Positions 25,612-34,950 of a stretch of DNA of 41,144 bases are shown in pieces. Source of the stretch: Desulfoferrobacter suflitae (GTDB taxonomy: Bacteria > Desulfobacterota > Syntrophobacteria > Syntrophobacterales > Syntrophobacteraceae); assembly GCF_022603395.1 (NCBI RefSeq), contig NZ_JAIBKA010000020.1, positions 1 to 41,144 on the forward strand, read 5' to 3'. A model generated the notes under the pieces. That model saw only the letters and a list, made by a program, of their open reading frames with translations. It made no database searches and was not told where the DNA came from. Each line of letters begins with the position of its first letter. Position 1 is the stretch's first letter. The translations under genes and the position numbers were made by a program.

Positions 25612-28600
25612 TTTTTTGCATGCCTCCTCACCCCAATAAAAAACAGCCCGATCACGGCAACGACAAACAGGGAGGCAAACCACTGCACCCCTGAGGAAGA
25701 GACGCTGGACTCGGCATCCTCCTGGTTGACTTCCTCCAGTTTGTAGCCCTTCACCGTTTCGGATTGATTTGCCGGCGTGACTGCCTGTTCTGCTTCATTC
25801 TCATGAACGGGCGGTTGCTCGGTCTTGTGTGGAGATAATAATGCCGGGGCAAACTCAGCATTGAGCGTTTTGTGCAATTCCCGGCGAGCCGCAAGCTGAT
25901 CAGACAATTTTTTGCCCGTCGCCTTTTCCATGGCGATTTTGAATCGTTCCACCATGTGTGGGGCCATAATCCCCGGTATGGAAACAATGTTCACCACCAT
26001 CTGGCTCAGCAGCGGATTATTGCAGGTGTGATCGCAGCAGGCGACGCCCTTTTCCACAACGCTTGTAACGTACTCGACGGCGAGTTTTTGCCTGGTTTTT
26101 TCATCGGCTTTCCAGTAGTCCTTGCGAACCGCCTCCAGCATGCGAGCGGTCATGGACTGATAGGCCCACGGGTTAACCTGGTTGAAGAAGTCTTTCAAGC
26201 CCATTCGGTACTTGTCTTCCACATAAACCTGATAGGCCTGGTGCCATTTGCTCTCGTCAATCGCCGAGGTTACCGTCACCTGCCAGCCCCACATGTTCTG
26301 AAGGAACTGATCCATTTCCCGGGCTCCGGCATATTCCTCCTTTTTCATTCCTTCGATCCACCTGGGATTGAGGTAACGGGTGCGAAGCTCGCGGCCGATG
26401 GTTTTAGCGATATTTTCCACATCGACCTGACCGGGCATGCGCTGCATGGAAACCAGCGTGTCCGCAGCTTTGCCACTTTCTTTTTCAACGGCCAGCGAAA
26501 GTCCTCCGAGGTATTGGAACGTGTCGTCATTGTCCATGGTTCCGTAGACATTGGACGATATGGAGTGGACGGTGACGTCCACGCCGCCGAGGTTGTGGCG
26601 CAGGAGATCTTTGGCCTCCTCTCCCCACTGTCCCTGGCTGAACGCGTAGCCCACCCGGTTTTCATAGACTTTGACAATCTCTTCAGGGGCTTGCCAGGTC
26701 CCCGAAGCACCGGCCATTTCAGAGACTCCGGTACCATACGCTCCGGTTGGCTCAGAAAAGATCCTCACCATGGAGAGCCGCTGCGCCCTGTCTTCCGGCA
26801 CTCCCTGCTGGATGAGCTTTGTCTTCAAGGCATTGTTGTGCCTGGCGATCAGGTTCTCAATATCCTCCTGCTGTGCCGCCTGATGGACTGCCTGGTCGAG
26901 AAAGAGCATGAATTGTGGAAAAAGATCGCGATAGAGTCCCGACGGGTTGATGAGCACATCGATTCTTGGTCTCTGCAAAATACGGCCGGGAATCACCTCG
27001 AGCCCGGAAACTCGGCCGTTGCCGTCCCAGGTTGGTTTGACTCCCATCAGGTAGAGGATGGTGCTCTCATTGACGCCCTCGTTACGGATTGTTTCGGTAG
27101 CCCAAAGCACCACCGCCACCTTTTCGGGATAGCGGCTCTTTTCTTTTAGACTATTGTCGATGATACCCTGTGCGGCCTTGCGACCTGATTCAAAAGCGGC
27201 AGGAGACGGAATCCTGGCGGGATCGAACCCATGGAAATTCTTGCCGGTAGGAATGGCTTCGGTGTTTCGCACCGGATCGTTCCCTTCCCCCGGGGCTATG
27301 TAACCGCCTTCCAGTGCTCGCAGCAAACGCCCGATTTCCAGAGGACCCGAATCAGTAAGAGCTTTTTTAACTCTGCTTTGGTCCACATTTCGATTTCTTT
27401 TGATAATGCACTTGATTGTGTCTTCGAGTGCATCGGCTTCCGGAGATCTCCCGAAAGTGTGCATTCCGTAGGGCATGAAATTGGCCTTGAGCTCGACCAG
27501 ATAGTGCTCCACACGAGTTAGAAGATCATCGGTATCGGCATCCTTGAGGTTCAGGCCAAGGTCTTTGTCGAGTCCGAGTTGTTGAACCATCTTTTTGATT
27601 TCATTTAGTTGCAAGGAACCGGTCCGGCTCCCTTGCGATTGGGCCAGGCTGTAGGAGTTGATCAATTCGTACAGGCGACTGTATTCCTGATAGAGGCCCC
27701 CTTCCCGCAATCCCGGAGTCAGATGGTCGATGACAACGGCTCGTCCGCGGCGTTTGGCCTGAATTCCTTCCCCGACGTCGTCGACGATATACGGGTAAAT
27801 ATTGGGAAGATCGGTGATCAGCACCTCCGGCGGACAGCTGATGGAAAGCCCTGCCTGTTTGCCGGGGAGCCATTCGTGTGTGGCGTGAGTTCCCAGATGG
27901 ATGACGGCGTCGGCTGCAAACTCGCGCTGCAGCCACAGATAGGCGGCTACGTATTGATGATGGGGATAGAGCACCGGAGAATGATAAAGCTTCATGGGGT
28001 CGTCTCCCCAGCCGCGGGCCGGCTCCGGCATGATGACCACATTGCCCAGCATGACCGCCGGAATGATCAATTCACCTGTGTGAATCATGATGTCGGAATC
28101 TTCAACTCTCCCCCACTGGCCCGTGACGCCTCTCTGAAACTCTGCGGGAAGCTTCTCGAACCACTGCCGGTAGGTGTTGATCGGGATTCGTACAATCTTT
28201 CCCGTGCCAGTCAGCTCTTCCAGTTCCCCCGGCGCCCAATTGCCGATATTTCGACCGTACTTCAGCACGAGATCCTGGATGGCCGTTCGGTCAAGGTCCC
28301 CGCGGGGGGCAGTCTGATAGCCTTCGCTCCTCATCTTGTCGAGTATGACTTGCAGGCTGGCAAATACATTGAGATAGCTCGCTCCGATGTTTTGTTTGCC
28401 CTGGCTGTGATTGTAATAGAGAATTGCAATTTTCTTGTCTTTATTCGGCTTTCTTTTCAGCTGCAGCCATTTCTTGAGGCGCGGCAGCAGAAAGTCGATG
28501 TTCTCCGAGATGGGTTCGTGAATAAAAAGAGTCTTCCCGGTTTCAGGATCCTGCTTCCGAACCTTTCCGGTCAGAACCGACGGCTCGACAAGACCTGAGA

Positions 28601-29096
28601 CTTCCGGATTGGTCATGGCCCAGGTTACTTCCACAGGTGCAAGACCTGTTGGGGATTCTCGCCATTCCTCAATGGTTTCGGCGTACAGGTGAATCGCGCT
28701 TATGAACGGTACATCGAGCTCAACCAGAGCTGCCTGCAGCGCTTCGTTCAGCGCCGAATGGAACTTGAGGCTGAAAGCAAGCACCAATTCCACGCGCGAT
28801 CGATGATTTCCGTCAACGAAGAACCGCTGCAGGATATCAATATCTTTCCCGTAACCGGCCAGCACATTCCAGCCATCCACCTCCAGCTTTCGAATGATCA
28901 GATCGACCGGTTCCGACTGACCTTCAATGAGAGACGAAGGAAAAGACATGAGTCCAATCCATGATTTGTTTTCTTGGTAGCAGTCGCGCTGCCGATACCA
29001 GTTCAGATAATCCTGGTAGGTTTCAAAAGGGACTTTCGAGTCGGGGTGATAGATTCCGGGCGCGGGCAATTTGACCATCTCCGCATAGGCGATGGA

Positions 29097-29104
29097 AGAA
29101 TTGA
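29097..29104. repeat. Target-site duplication, left copy
   Basis: AGAATTGA flanks the left end of the ISL3 element and matches the right copy at 30415-30422 exactly. Confidence 0.93.
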
Positions 29105-30414
29105 GGTTCATCCGGTTAATGAGTACCCGGAGTTGAAAAAAGAAAATGGACATGGCAATAACCCCAGTTGTTTGACTGTGATCGAACAACGGGAGGGGAA
29201 ATCAAGCCATGTCCACATCCATACTTTACCATGCTTTCGGTCTGAAGGGTATTCACTATGAATCCACTCACTTTTTGGGAGATTGTATTTACATCAATGC
29301 CCGAATGACAGATCAATATGTGAGATGTCCAGAATGCAGAAATCGAAAAGCCAGCTTCAAAGGCCAGAAAAGAAGACTTCTGCGTATGAGTCCCATTGGA
29401 AGGAAGAGGTGCTTCTTGGACCTTTTGCTCCACCGACTCAAATGCCTCAGGTGCGGACATCTTTGGTGGCCCACTCTGCCCTTTATGGATGGCAAACACC
29501 GTTATGTCAGGTCCTTCGCACTGACAGCTTTGGATCTTTTGAAGTTCGGCACCATCCGTTCGGTCGCGGAGTACCTGGCAGTGGGCTGGGATCTTGTCAA
29601 ACAGATCCACAAGGAGCGCCTCTCTTTGCTCTACAGGTCGGTTCCCTTGCATAAAGTCAAATACCTTGGAATTGATGAGTTCAGCATAAGAAAGGGCCAT
29701 GAATACATGACCATTTTCGTCAATATCGAGGATGGAAGAATTCTGCATGCCGTTGAAGGCAGAAGTAAAGAAAAGATCCAACCCTTCATCGAAAAGCTCT
29801 CCAAAAAGGCAAAGAAACTCACTGCGATCGCCATGGACATGAGCGGAAGTTATTATTCTGCTGTACGTGGGTGGCTGCCTCATGTTGATATTGTCTTTGA
29901 CCGTTACCACGTATCGGCTCTCATGAACCAGGCCATTGATGAAATCCGAAGAGGCCAGCAAAGAGAATTGGACAACCTCGGACAAAAAGCTCTCAAAGGG
30001 AATCGCTTCCTACTCTTGAGAAACTATGATTCCCTTGAGCCTGATCGCAAGGCCCGACTTGATGCCCTCCTTAAGGCCAATCACCCCCTTTTCATTGCTC
30101 ATTCCATGAAAGAACAGTTGCGACTCTTTTGGGACGAGGACTTTGACAGTGCAAAGAGCTTCCTTGAAGTGTGGATTAAGGATGCCATGCAATCTGGAAT
30201 CGGCCCCCTTGCCAAGGTGGCCAAAACTCTGGCTGGCTACAAAACAGGGCTTCTCAACTATTTTAAATATTCTATCACCAGTGCCGTTGTCGAAGGAACC
30301 AACAACAAAATCAAAACCCTTAAAAGGCAGGCGTATGGGTTCCGAGATATGGTCTACTTTAAATTGCGACTCTATCATCTCCACACCCAGAGGTACTCAT
30401 TAACCGGATGAACC
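29105..30414 (+). mobile_element. ISL3-family insertion sequence inside cobN
   Basis: 1,310 bp. It is bounded by perfect 23-bp inverted ends, 29105-29127 (GGTTCATCCGGTTAATGAG...) and 30392-30414, with AGAATTGA duplicated on both sides (29097-29104 and 30415-30422). Eight-bp duplications are typical of ISL3. The single transposase gene is intact, so the element is probably recent and may still be active. Confidence 0.95.
29209..30411 (+). CDS. ISL3-family transposase
   Basis: 400 aa. It has an N-terminal zinc-finger-like region (CPEC at about 40 and CLRCGH at about 79), a helix-turn-helix region (IRSVAEYLAVGWDLVKQIH), and the DDE catalytic domain: GIDEFS (Asp about 156), AMDMSGSY (Asp about 210) and VEGTNNKIKTLKRQAYGFRD (Glu about 362). 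The length is normal and there is no interruption, so it appears functional. It is transcribed opposite to cobN; its stop codon lies in the right inverted end. Confidence 0.95.
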   Translation: MSTSILYHAFGLKGIHYESTHFLGDCIYINARMTDQYVRCPECRNRKASFKGQKRRLLRMSPIGRKRCFLDLLLHRLKCLRCGHLWWPTLPFMDGKHRYVRSFALTALDLLKFGTIRSVAEYLAVGWDLVKQIHKERLSLLYRSVPLHKVKYLGIDEFSIRKGHEYMTIFVNIEDGRILHAVEGRSKEKIQPFIEKLSKKAKKLTAIAMDMSGSYYSAVRGWLPHVDIVFDRYHVSALMNQAIDEIRRGQQRELDNLGQKALKGNRFLLLRNYDSLEPDRKARLDALLKANHPLFIAHSMKEQLRLFWDEDFDSAKSFLEVWIKDAMQSGIGPLAKVAKTLAGYKTGLLNYFKYSITSAVVEGTNNKIKTLKRQAYGFRDMVYFKLRLYHLHTQRYSLTG

Positions 30415-30422
30415 AGAATTGA
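30415..30422. repeat. Target-site duplication, right copy
   Basis: AGAATTGA next to the right end of the ISL3 element, identical to 29097-29104. Removing the element with one copy restores the cobN frame as REL-NSS. Confidence 0.93.
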
Positions 30423-30902
30423 GCTCCCGGTTTGCCACCCGGTAGACGAGGTTTTGCACATTTGCCGCACTGAGATGGTTGAAGTAAAGCTGTATCTCCG
30501 GATCGAACAGAAATCCTTGTTTTTTCAGCTCGTCATCGTCCCTTGAGCCCCTCAGGGCATAGACGCGCTTTCCGGCGAACGGCACCTGTTGCAGCAGGTA
30601 TTCGGTCAGCTCCGTGATCATCACATCCACAATGATGACCTTGGAACTTGCAATGAATGCAGCGGCGCCGCTGCCGGGCGCGAGATCGGCCTTGGAATAC
30701 ACCTCAACTCGTATATCTTCAGGCATTTTAAGGCCCTTGACAGCATGATTGACCAGATACGTATCCGATTCACAGATGAGGAAAGCTATTTGGTCGGCAC
30801 ACGCAGGCACTGCAATAAAAGCCGTCCCCACGAGAATCAGCAAAGAGATAAACGTTTGTTTCATCGCCCGGCTCCTTTTTGAGAACAGCAGCTTAACCAA
30901 GA

Positions 30903-32933
30903 CTATTGCTGTGCGATCCGGGCGTTCACCCCGTTCAACACCGCATCGAACGCCATGCGCACTACAAGAGGGACGTCATTTCTCGGGAACAACTCCTTCC
31001 AGCTTGCGATGTCGGTTCCTGCAATTTCTTCCGCCATACCGCGGCACCATTTCTCGTAGCTATCCAGGCTGATGAGCAGGCCCCTTTCATAAGCATCACT
31101 GATCGCAAAGGCCCCTTCCATGAAGGAGCCATAGCGCGGCTGCAAAAGCACAGCTTCCAGCTCTGCCAGGAATTCATTCAAGTTCGCCTGACTCTCGAGA
31201 CAGGCGCATTGGAGCAGCAGGTCGTACAAATTGATGCGTCGTTCCTGCAATCGACGAAGCAGGTTGCGTTCAGAAGTGATACCGTTTTGTCGATAAACGG
31301 CCTCTTTCACGCCGGCGTAAACGGCCGAGCCAATCAGTTCACCCAGCTTGCAGTGCCCGCCGGCATTGTCGAGCACGGTTCCACTGCCCTCCACCACCAG
31401 CACCTCGTCGGTGCCCGTTCCCGTCGCCTGCCAAAGCTGCGGAGACGAGCAGCTGCGTATGTCGAGATCCTCCATGGCTGCCGTTTTGGCTTCCGTGGCG
31501 CTGATGATCGCACGCGTCCTCGCTCTGGGCGTAAGCATCATATTGGCCATAATGAGCAAATTTATCGTTCCCGGTTCATAGAAGCCTCCAGGGTCCATCG
31601 ACATGCGCACCGCATTGGTTTCCACGCCGGCGGTCACCAGGGCGTAGATCGTCATGTCCTCATGGGTTCTTTTTTGCACGGACAAATTTCCCATGTCCGC
31701 TCCGGTAAAAAGAAAAGAGCTCTCCTGCTGTGCTTTGCCAATCACTTCATAGATGTGCTGCCGGCTTTTTTCGAGCCCCAAACGGTGCCCTATGTTCCAG
31801 CAGGGGGGAGGCAGGTAATGGTTACCCACCGCAAGGATGCCGCTTCTTTCCCCTTCCAGTGTGGACGTTACCTGCATGGGCCGATTGAATTCAATGACCA
31901 GCGTTTTATTGGTAAAGTCGAAAATGCTGCTCTCAGACACACCGGCCGAGCATACATAATCGAGCCGAATATCTATGGGAACGGTACGATTGATTTTTTC
32001 CTTAAGAACCAGATTCTGCCGGTTGCTGAACTGCTCTTCATAGACCACCGATGCCAGCCAGGCTATGAACTGACCCGAATTAACCGAATTGCGGCAGGTT
32101 AGCTCGCACGGAAAATAATAGATTCTTCCGTTGCGGACCGCCTCCACATCTTTCCAGCCGGGCTGCGAGAAAAGTTTTTCGGCGGATTCTCGATCGCCTC
32201 CACAGCCGTAAATCATTTGAGGATCGAACCGGCGCCATTCCTCAAGGGTGACATCAACGACCGCTCCATCCTTGCCGAACTGCGGCGGAATGCCGCCAGC
32301 GGCACGGATGAATTCATTCTGGAACGAATCGTCCCCCGGGGCCATGACCCGGTCTCTACCCATGAACCTCATGACCCGCTTTCTTTGATCCAGAGGAATC
32401 CTGTCGACTTTTGCCTCGATCAGCCGGATCTCGTTCCGAATTCGGTCAACGATTTCTTCCGCCTTCTCTTCTCTTGCAAAAATTTGCCCCAACAGTCGGA
32501 TGTTCTTGTAAAGATCATCCAGTGAATTGGATGCCAGGTGAATGATTCGGCATGATCGCCCCTTGGCGTAATCTGGTGTTTTCCGCTGCAAGGAAGAAAC
32601 AAAAATGGTATCAGGCGCAAGCGCCTCTATCGACGCTGTCGACGGAGTCAGAACCCCGCCGACGATATTTATGCCGGTCGTATGGAGCAAACAGCTGTCA
32701 TGGTAGGTGACTCCCGTCACGGCGTCCCCTGCCCCCAGCCGGAAGAGGATTTCGGTCACTGCCGGTACCAGCGAGACCACTCTTTGCGGCGGAGTTGCAA
32801 CGCTGATTTGTGAGCCGCCGGCATCGATAAAATGAATGGGATAGGCGCAAAGCAGCTTGATACTGCCAAAAACGATCAGCAACAGAGCTATCAACAAAAG
32901 CAAAATTTGCACCGGGCACTTCGTGCTCCTCAT
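30903..32933 (-). CDS. BtuF-like binding protein fused to CbiZ amidohydrolase
   Basis: 676 aa from ATG 32933 (AGGAGGAGGG upstream). An N-terminal hydrophobic segment (QILLLLIALLLIVFGSIKLL) serves as signal or anchor. Residues about 45-320 form a BtuF/FhuD-type binding domain (RVVSLVPAVTEILFRLGAGD, GGVLTPSTASIEALAPDTIF, SQPGWKDVEAVRNGRIYYF). Residues about 360-590 match CbiZ, the adenosylcobinamide amidohydrolase that removes the side chain to give cobyric acid (GTINLLIMANMMLTPRARTR, ISATEAKTAAMEDL, QATGTGTDEVLVVEG). The last 90 residues are helical. The fusion puts a normally cytoplasmic corrinoid-remodelling activity outside the inner membrane. cobN starts 38 bases downstream. No BtuC or BtuD is present in the window. 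Confidence 0.85.
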   Translation of the reverse strand: MRSTKCPVQILLLLIALLLIVFGSIKLLCAYPIHFIDAGGSQISVATPPQRVVSLVPAVTEILFRLGAGDAVTGVTYHDSCLLHTTGINIVGGVLTPSTASIEALAPDTIFVSSLQRKTPDYAKGRSCRIIHLASNSLDDLYKNIRLLGQIFAREEKAEEIVDRIRNEIRLIEAKVDRIPLDQRKRVMRFMGRDRVMAPGDDSFQNEFIRAAGGIPPQFGKDGAVVDVTLEEWRRFDPQMIYGCGGDRESAEKLFSQPGWKDVEAVRNGRIYYFPCELTCRNSVNSGQFIAWLASVVYEEQFSNRQNLVLKEKINRTVPIDIRLDYVCSAGVSESSIFDFTNKTLVIEFNRPMQVTSTLEGERSGILAVGNHYLPPPCWNIGHRLGLEKSRQHIYEVIGKAQQESSFLFTGADMGNLSVQKRTHEDMTIYALVTAGVETNAVRMSMDPGGFYEPGTINLLIMANMMLTPRARTRAIISATEAKTAAMEDLDIRSCSSPQLWQATGTGTDEVLVVEGSGTVLDNAGGHCKLGELIGSAVYAGVKEAVYRQNGITSERNLLRRLQERRINLYDLLLQCACLESQANLNEFLAELEAVLLQPRYGSFMEGAFAISDAYERGLLISLDSYEKWCRGMAEEIAGTDIASWKELFPRNDVPLVVRMAFDAVLNGVNARIAQQ

Positions 32934-33034
32934 TTGAACCCTCCTCCTGACTTGGTGACGTGTGATCGGCAAGAGAAACAATGGTCTTTGCGTGTCAAGG
33001 AGCTTGTCCGAGAATATGGCGGTCACCTTGTTGC

Positions 33035-33127
33035 GTCATTCCGGCAGGTTTTTGGCCGGAATCCGGCCACATGATAGCCTCATCTTGGCGCGGGTCCGGA
33101 TTCCGGCTTAAAGATTGCCGGAATGAC
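33035..33127. repeat. Long imperfect inverted repeat in the corrinoid operon
   Basis: Two 32-bp arms, 33035-33066 (GTCATTCCGGCAGG...) and 33096-33127 (...TGCCGGAATGAC), match at both ends (12 bases each) with a variable middle. It resembles widely scattered palindromic repeats of the GTCATTCCGGC...GCCGGAATCC type. It sits in the 300-bp gap between the DUF2149 gene and btuF-cbiZ, where the RNA hairpin could lower downstream expression. Confidence 0.7.
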
Positions 33128-33235
33128 TTTGAGAGAGCGCCTGCTCTAGATGGCAGTTCTCGGACACGATTCCAGGGATTAAGTTGAACAAAACGAGCTT
33201 CAGTCAAATCGTGGGTCCTTGCCCCTTGAAACGAA

Positions 33236-33580
33236 TCATTCCTCCATCTCAGGCACGTAAACCACCGTGCCATTTTCCAACCGATAGGCGGTGCCCAGCT
33301 TTTCACCCCTGCCTTCCGAAGTGGACTGGCTGACTTTCATGGCCTTGATTTTCTTCCCCTTCTTAATGAGAATCTCCCACTGCCCCTGCGCGCCCTTTTT
33401 CATAAGCGTCATTTCCGATTGCCGGCTGAAAAGATCGGTGAGCTGGTAGGCGCTGAAAAGGGTGATCAGCAGTCCAACGATGAAGACCAGTCCCAAATCG
33501 AAAAGATTGGCGACCCCGCTCAGCGGATCGTTATCTTCCAAACCAGTATCGGTGACTCTTCTCCGTTTCATGTATGTCAT
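33236..33580 (-). CDS. DUF2149 protein (ExbD/HmuV-like)
   Basis: 114 aa. One membrane helix (about 27-47, GLVFIVGLLITLFSAYQL) follows a short N-terminus with DPLSGVANLFDLGLVF, the pattern of the DUF2149 family. The rest is a small periplasmic domain (GKKIKAMKVSQSTSEGRGEK, then YRLENGTVVYVP). Topology parallels ExbD, and the gene overlaps the ExbB-like gene by 50 bp. It is likely to be the ExbD-equivalent in a proton-driven energising complex for the TonB-type receptor; this is inference from neighbours. Confidence 0.8.
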   Translation of the reverse strand: MTYMKRRRVTDTGLEDNDPLSGVANLFDLGLVFIVGLLITLFSAYQLTDLFSRQSEMTLMKKGAQGQWEILIKKGKKIKAMKVSQSTSEGRGEKLGTAYRLENGTVVYVPEMEE

Positions 33581-34193
33581 CGGCCTCAGGCTCCTTTTTG
33601 GAATTCATCAAGACTTCGGTCACAAACTCGAGGTTGCGAATATCTTGCTCCACCCATCTCTTCTTGACCGTATAAAAGAAATACGCCAGCATTCCTTGAG
33701 CCATACCGACAACCGTCGTGGTGAAGGCGATTACCAGATCGGATGAAAGCCTGCCGATATCGCCCTGCCCGAGAGCAGCCAGACCCGTGCCCATGGGGAT
33801 CAGGGTTCCGATCAAGCCAAGCCCCGGGCCGACTCGAACGACCATTTGCAGACCGTCCAGCGACTTCCATAAAGCCAGTGTTCTATTCTGCAGCAAATGC
33901 TCCACTTCCAGGCCGACCATGATTCGTCCGGCAGAAACAAGTGAACGGAGAGCCTTGTAGAAATCCCGGACAGGGTGGGGATAGAGGGCGTCAATGGCGC
34001 CCCCGGTAATCAATGATACAGCCCTTTCGATGGGTGCCTCCTGCAGGCGCGAGCGCTCCAGCCATTCCGCAAAAAAGGCTCCCGCCCGCAACAGCACCCA
34101 GAATGTCAGAAGCGAGAGCAGGATGAGCACTGGATAGAGCAAAGCACTGGATATCAGGTAAATGAGCGAACTGAGAAAAGCGCTAACCTGCAA
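33531..34193 (-). CDS. MotA/TolQ/ExbB proton channel family protein
   Basis: 220 aa, TTG start at 34193 with AAGGAGG 6 bases upstream. Three membrane segments are visible: an N-terminal one (LIYLISSALLYPVLILLSLL), then VVRVGPGLGLIGTLIPMGTG and DLVIAFTTTVVGMAQGMLAYFF, the conserved ExbB/TolQ core. It would couple proton flow to outer-membrane uptake. It starts 4 bases after the DUF2162 gene and overlaps the DUF2149 gene, so the three are coupled. Confidence 0.88.
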   Translation of the reverse strand: MQVSAFLSSLIYLISSALLYPVLILLSLLTFWVLLRAGAFFAEWLERSRLQEAPIERAVSLITGGAIDALYPHPVRDFYKALRSLVSAGRIMVGLEVEHLLQNRTLALWKSLDGLQMVVRVGPGLGLIGTLIPMGTGLAALGQGDIGRLSSDLVIAFTTTVVGMAQGMLAYFFYTVKKRWVEQDIRNLEFVTEVLMNSKKEPEADDIHETEKSHRYWFGR

Positions 34194-34197
34194 GGGT

Positions 34198-34938
34198 TCA
34201 CCTCCTTATCGTTTTCCATTTCCGGCGGAAGCCGTCCGCAAAGCAGACTACCGCCACCGTGCCGATCATAAGCCACCGGCGCCAGTCGATTTGCTGCTTA
34301 TCTTGCTTGTAGGCGGCAATCCGATAGACCGTTTCCAATTCATTAAAGAGGGGCATAAAAGCGGCAGAAAGGAAAAAATAGGCCCCGATCATCACCATGG
34401 CGGTGCCCAGCAGAGGATCGGGGCGCACCCGGGCGCAGCGGTTCCAGAATGACAGGCTGAGCATGCTGGCAAAGCTGATGCCGATAAAAATCAGATAAGC
34501 ACCCACCGCGACTCCAAATGAAGCATCCGGGAACAAGGAGGAAGCAAATGCGACGCTCAGGAAAACCGCTGTCAAACAGATCGGGCATGGAACAACCAGG
34601 GCCAGCCAACCCCGACTTTCACCCTCACTTGCTTGTTTCTTTTTTAGAAGCCAGATACCCCAGCCTACCAACCCTGAAGAGACCAATACGTGGATGAGCA
34701 TACCGGAGCGCAGGAGCTTCTCCAGCACGGCAACATCTTCGATAAGGCCCATGTGCCGCAGTGCATAGGCGGCACCGACGAAGACGGCGAAATAGAGAAA
34801 GGAATAAACGCTAAGAACGGCGAGCTTTGATGGCACCGTCCGATTGGCGGTGCAGGAATAAAAAAGTCCAACGCCGTTTTTCACGGCAAAAATGCCGACG
34901 GTAAACAGGAATCCGAGTAAAAGACTTTTCACCTCCAT
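34198..34938 (-). CDS. DUF2162 membrane protein (putative transporter)
   Basis: 246 aa, six to seven membrane segments. It matches what I remember of the DUF2162 predicted transporter family, including an invariant-looking VVPCPICLTAVFLSV with two cysteines in or beside a membrane helix (about residue 128). That CPIC pair could bind metal or act in redox. It has AAGGAG before ATG 34938, starts 12 bases after the receptor stop, and is followed by exbB. Its cofactor or transported ligand is unknown. Confidence 0.72.
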   Translation of the reverse strand: MEVKSLLLGFLFTVGIFAVKNGVGLFYSCTANRTVPSKLAVLSVYSFLYFAVFVGAAYALRHMGLIEDVAVLEKLLRSGMLIHVLVSSGLVGWGIWLLKKKQASEGESRGWLALVVPCPICLTAVFLSVAFASSLFPDASFGVAVGAYLIFIGISFASMLSLSFWNRCARVRPDPLLGTAMVMIGAYFFLSAAFMPLFNELETVYRIAAYKQDKQQIDWRRWLMIGTVAVVCFADGFRRKWKTIRR

Positions 34939-34950
34939 CTCTTCCGCTCC

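Larger units (their letters stand above)
25608..30864 (-). pseudogene. cobN: Exported, membrane-anchored CobN-like protein, split by an IS element
   Basis: Two parts, 30864-30415 and 29096-25608 (one target repeat counted once), rejoin to 1,312 codons without a frame change. The first part starts at ATG 30864 (AAGGAG upstream) with a signal peptide ending CADQ, and runs to NREL. The second continues NSSIAYAEMVKLP and contains the CobN-family HLGTHATHEWLPGKQAGLS (about residue 570) and GAYGTGVSEMAGAS. The C-terminus is VQWFASLFVVAVIGLFFIG plus basic residues, a membrane anchor. CobN is normally a cytoplasmic ATP-driven cobaltochelatase with CobS and CobT; here the protein is predicted to face the periplasm and no CobS/T is visible. 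It resembles HmuS of haem-uptake operons. The IS insertion should abolish the full protein. Confidence 0.85.

Noticed and set aside
25872-27149. Plus-strand open frame of 425 codons over cobN
   Set aside because: Antisense to conserved CobN sequence; no recognisable motif.
29116-29985. Minus-strand open frame of 289 codons within the IS element
   Set aside because: Antisense of the ISL3 transposase; ISL3 elements of this size carry one transposase gene.
30400-30900. A separate small exported protein gene upstream of cobN
   Set aside because: Its 3' end runs into the IS element. Joined across the target duplication it continues in frame into cobN, so it is the N-terminus of CobN and not its own gene.
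30906-32102. Plus-strand open frame of 398 codons over btuF-cbiZ
   Set aside because: Antisense to clear CbiZ motifs; composition dominated by His, Arg and Gln.
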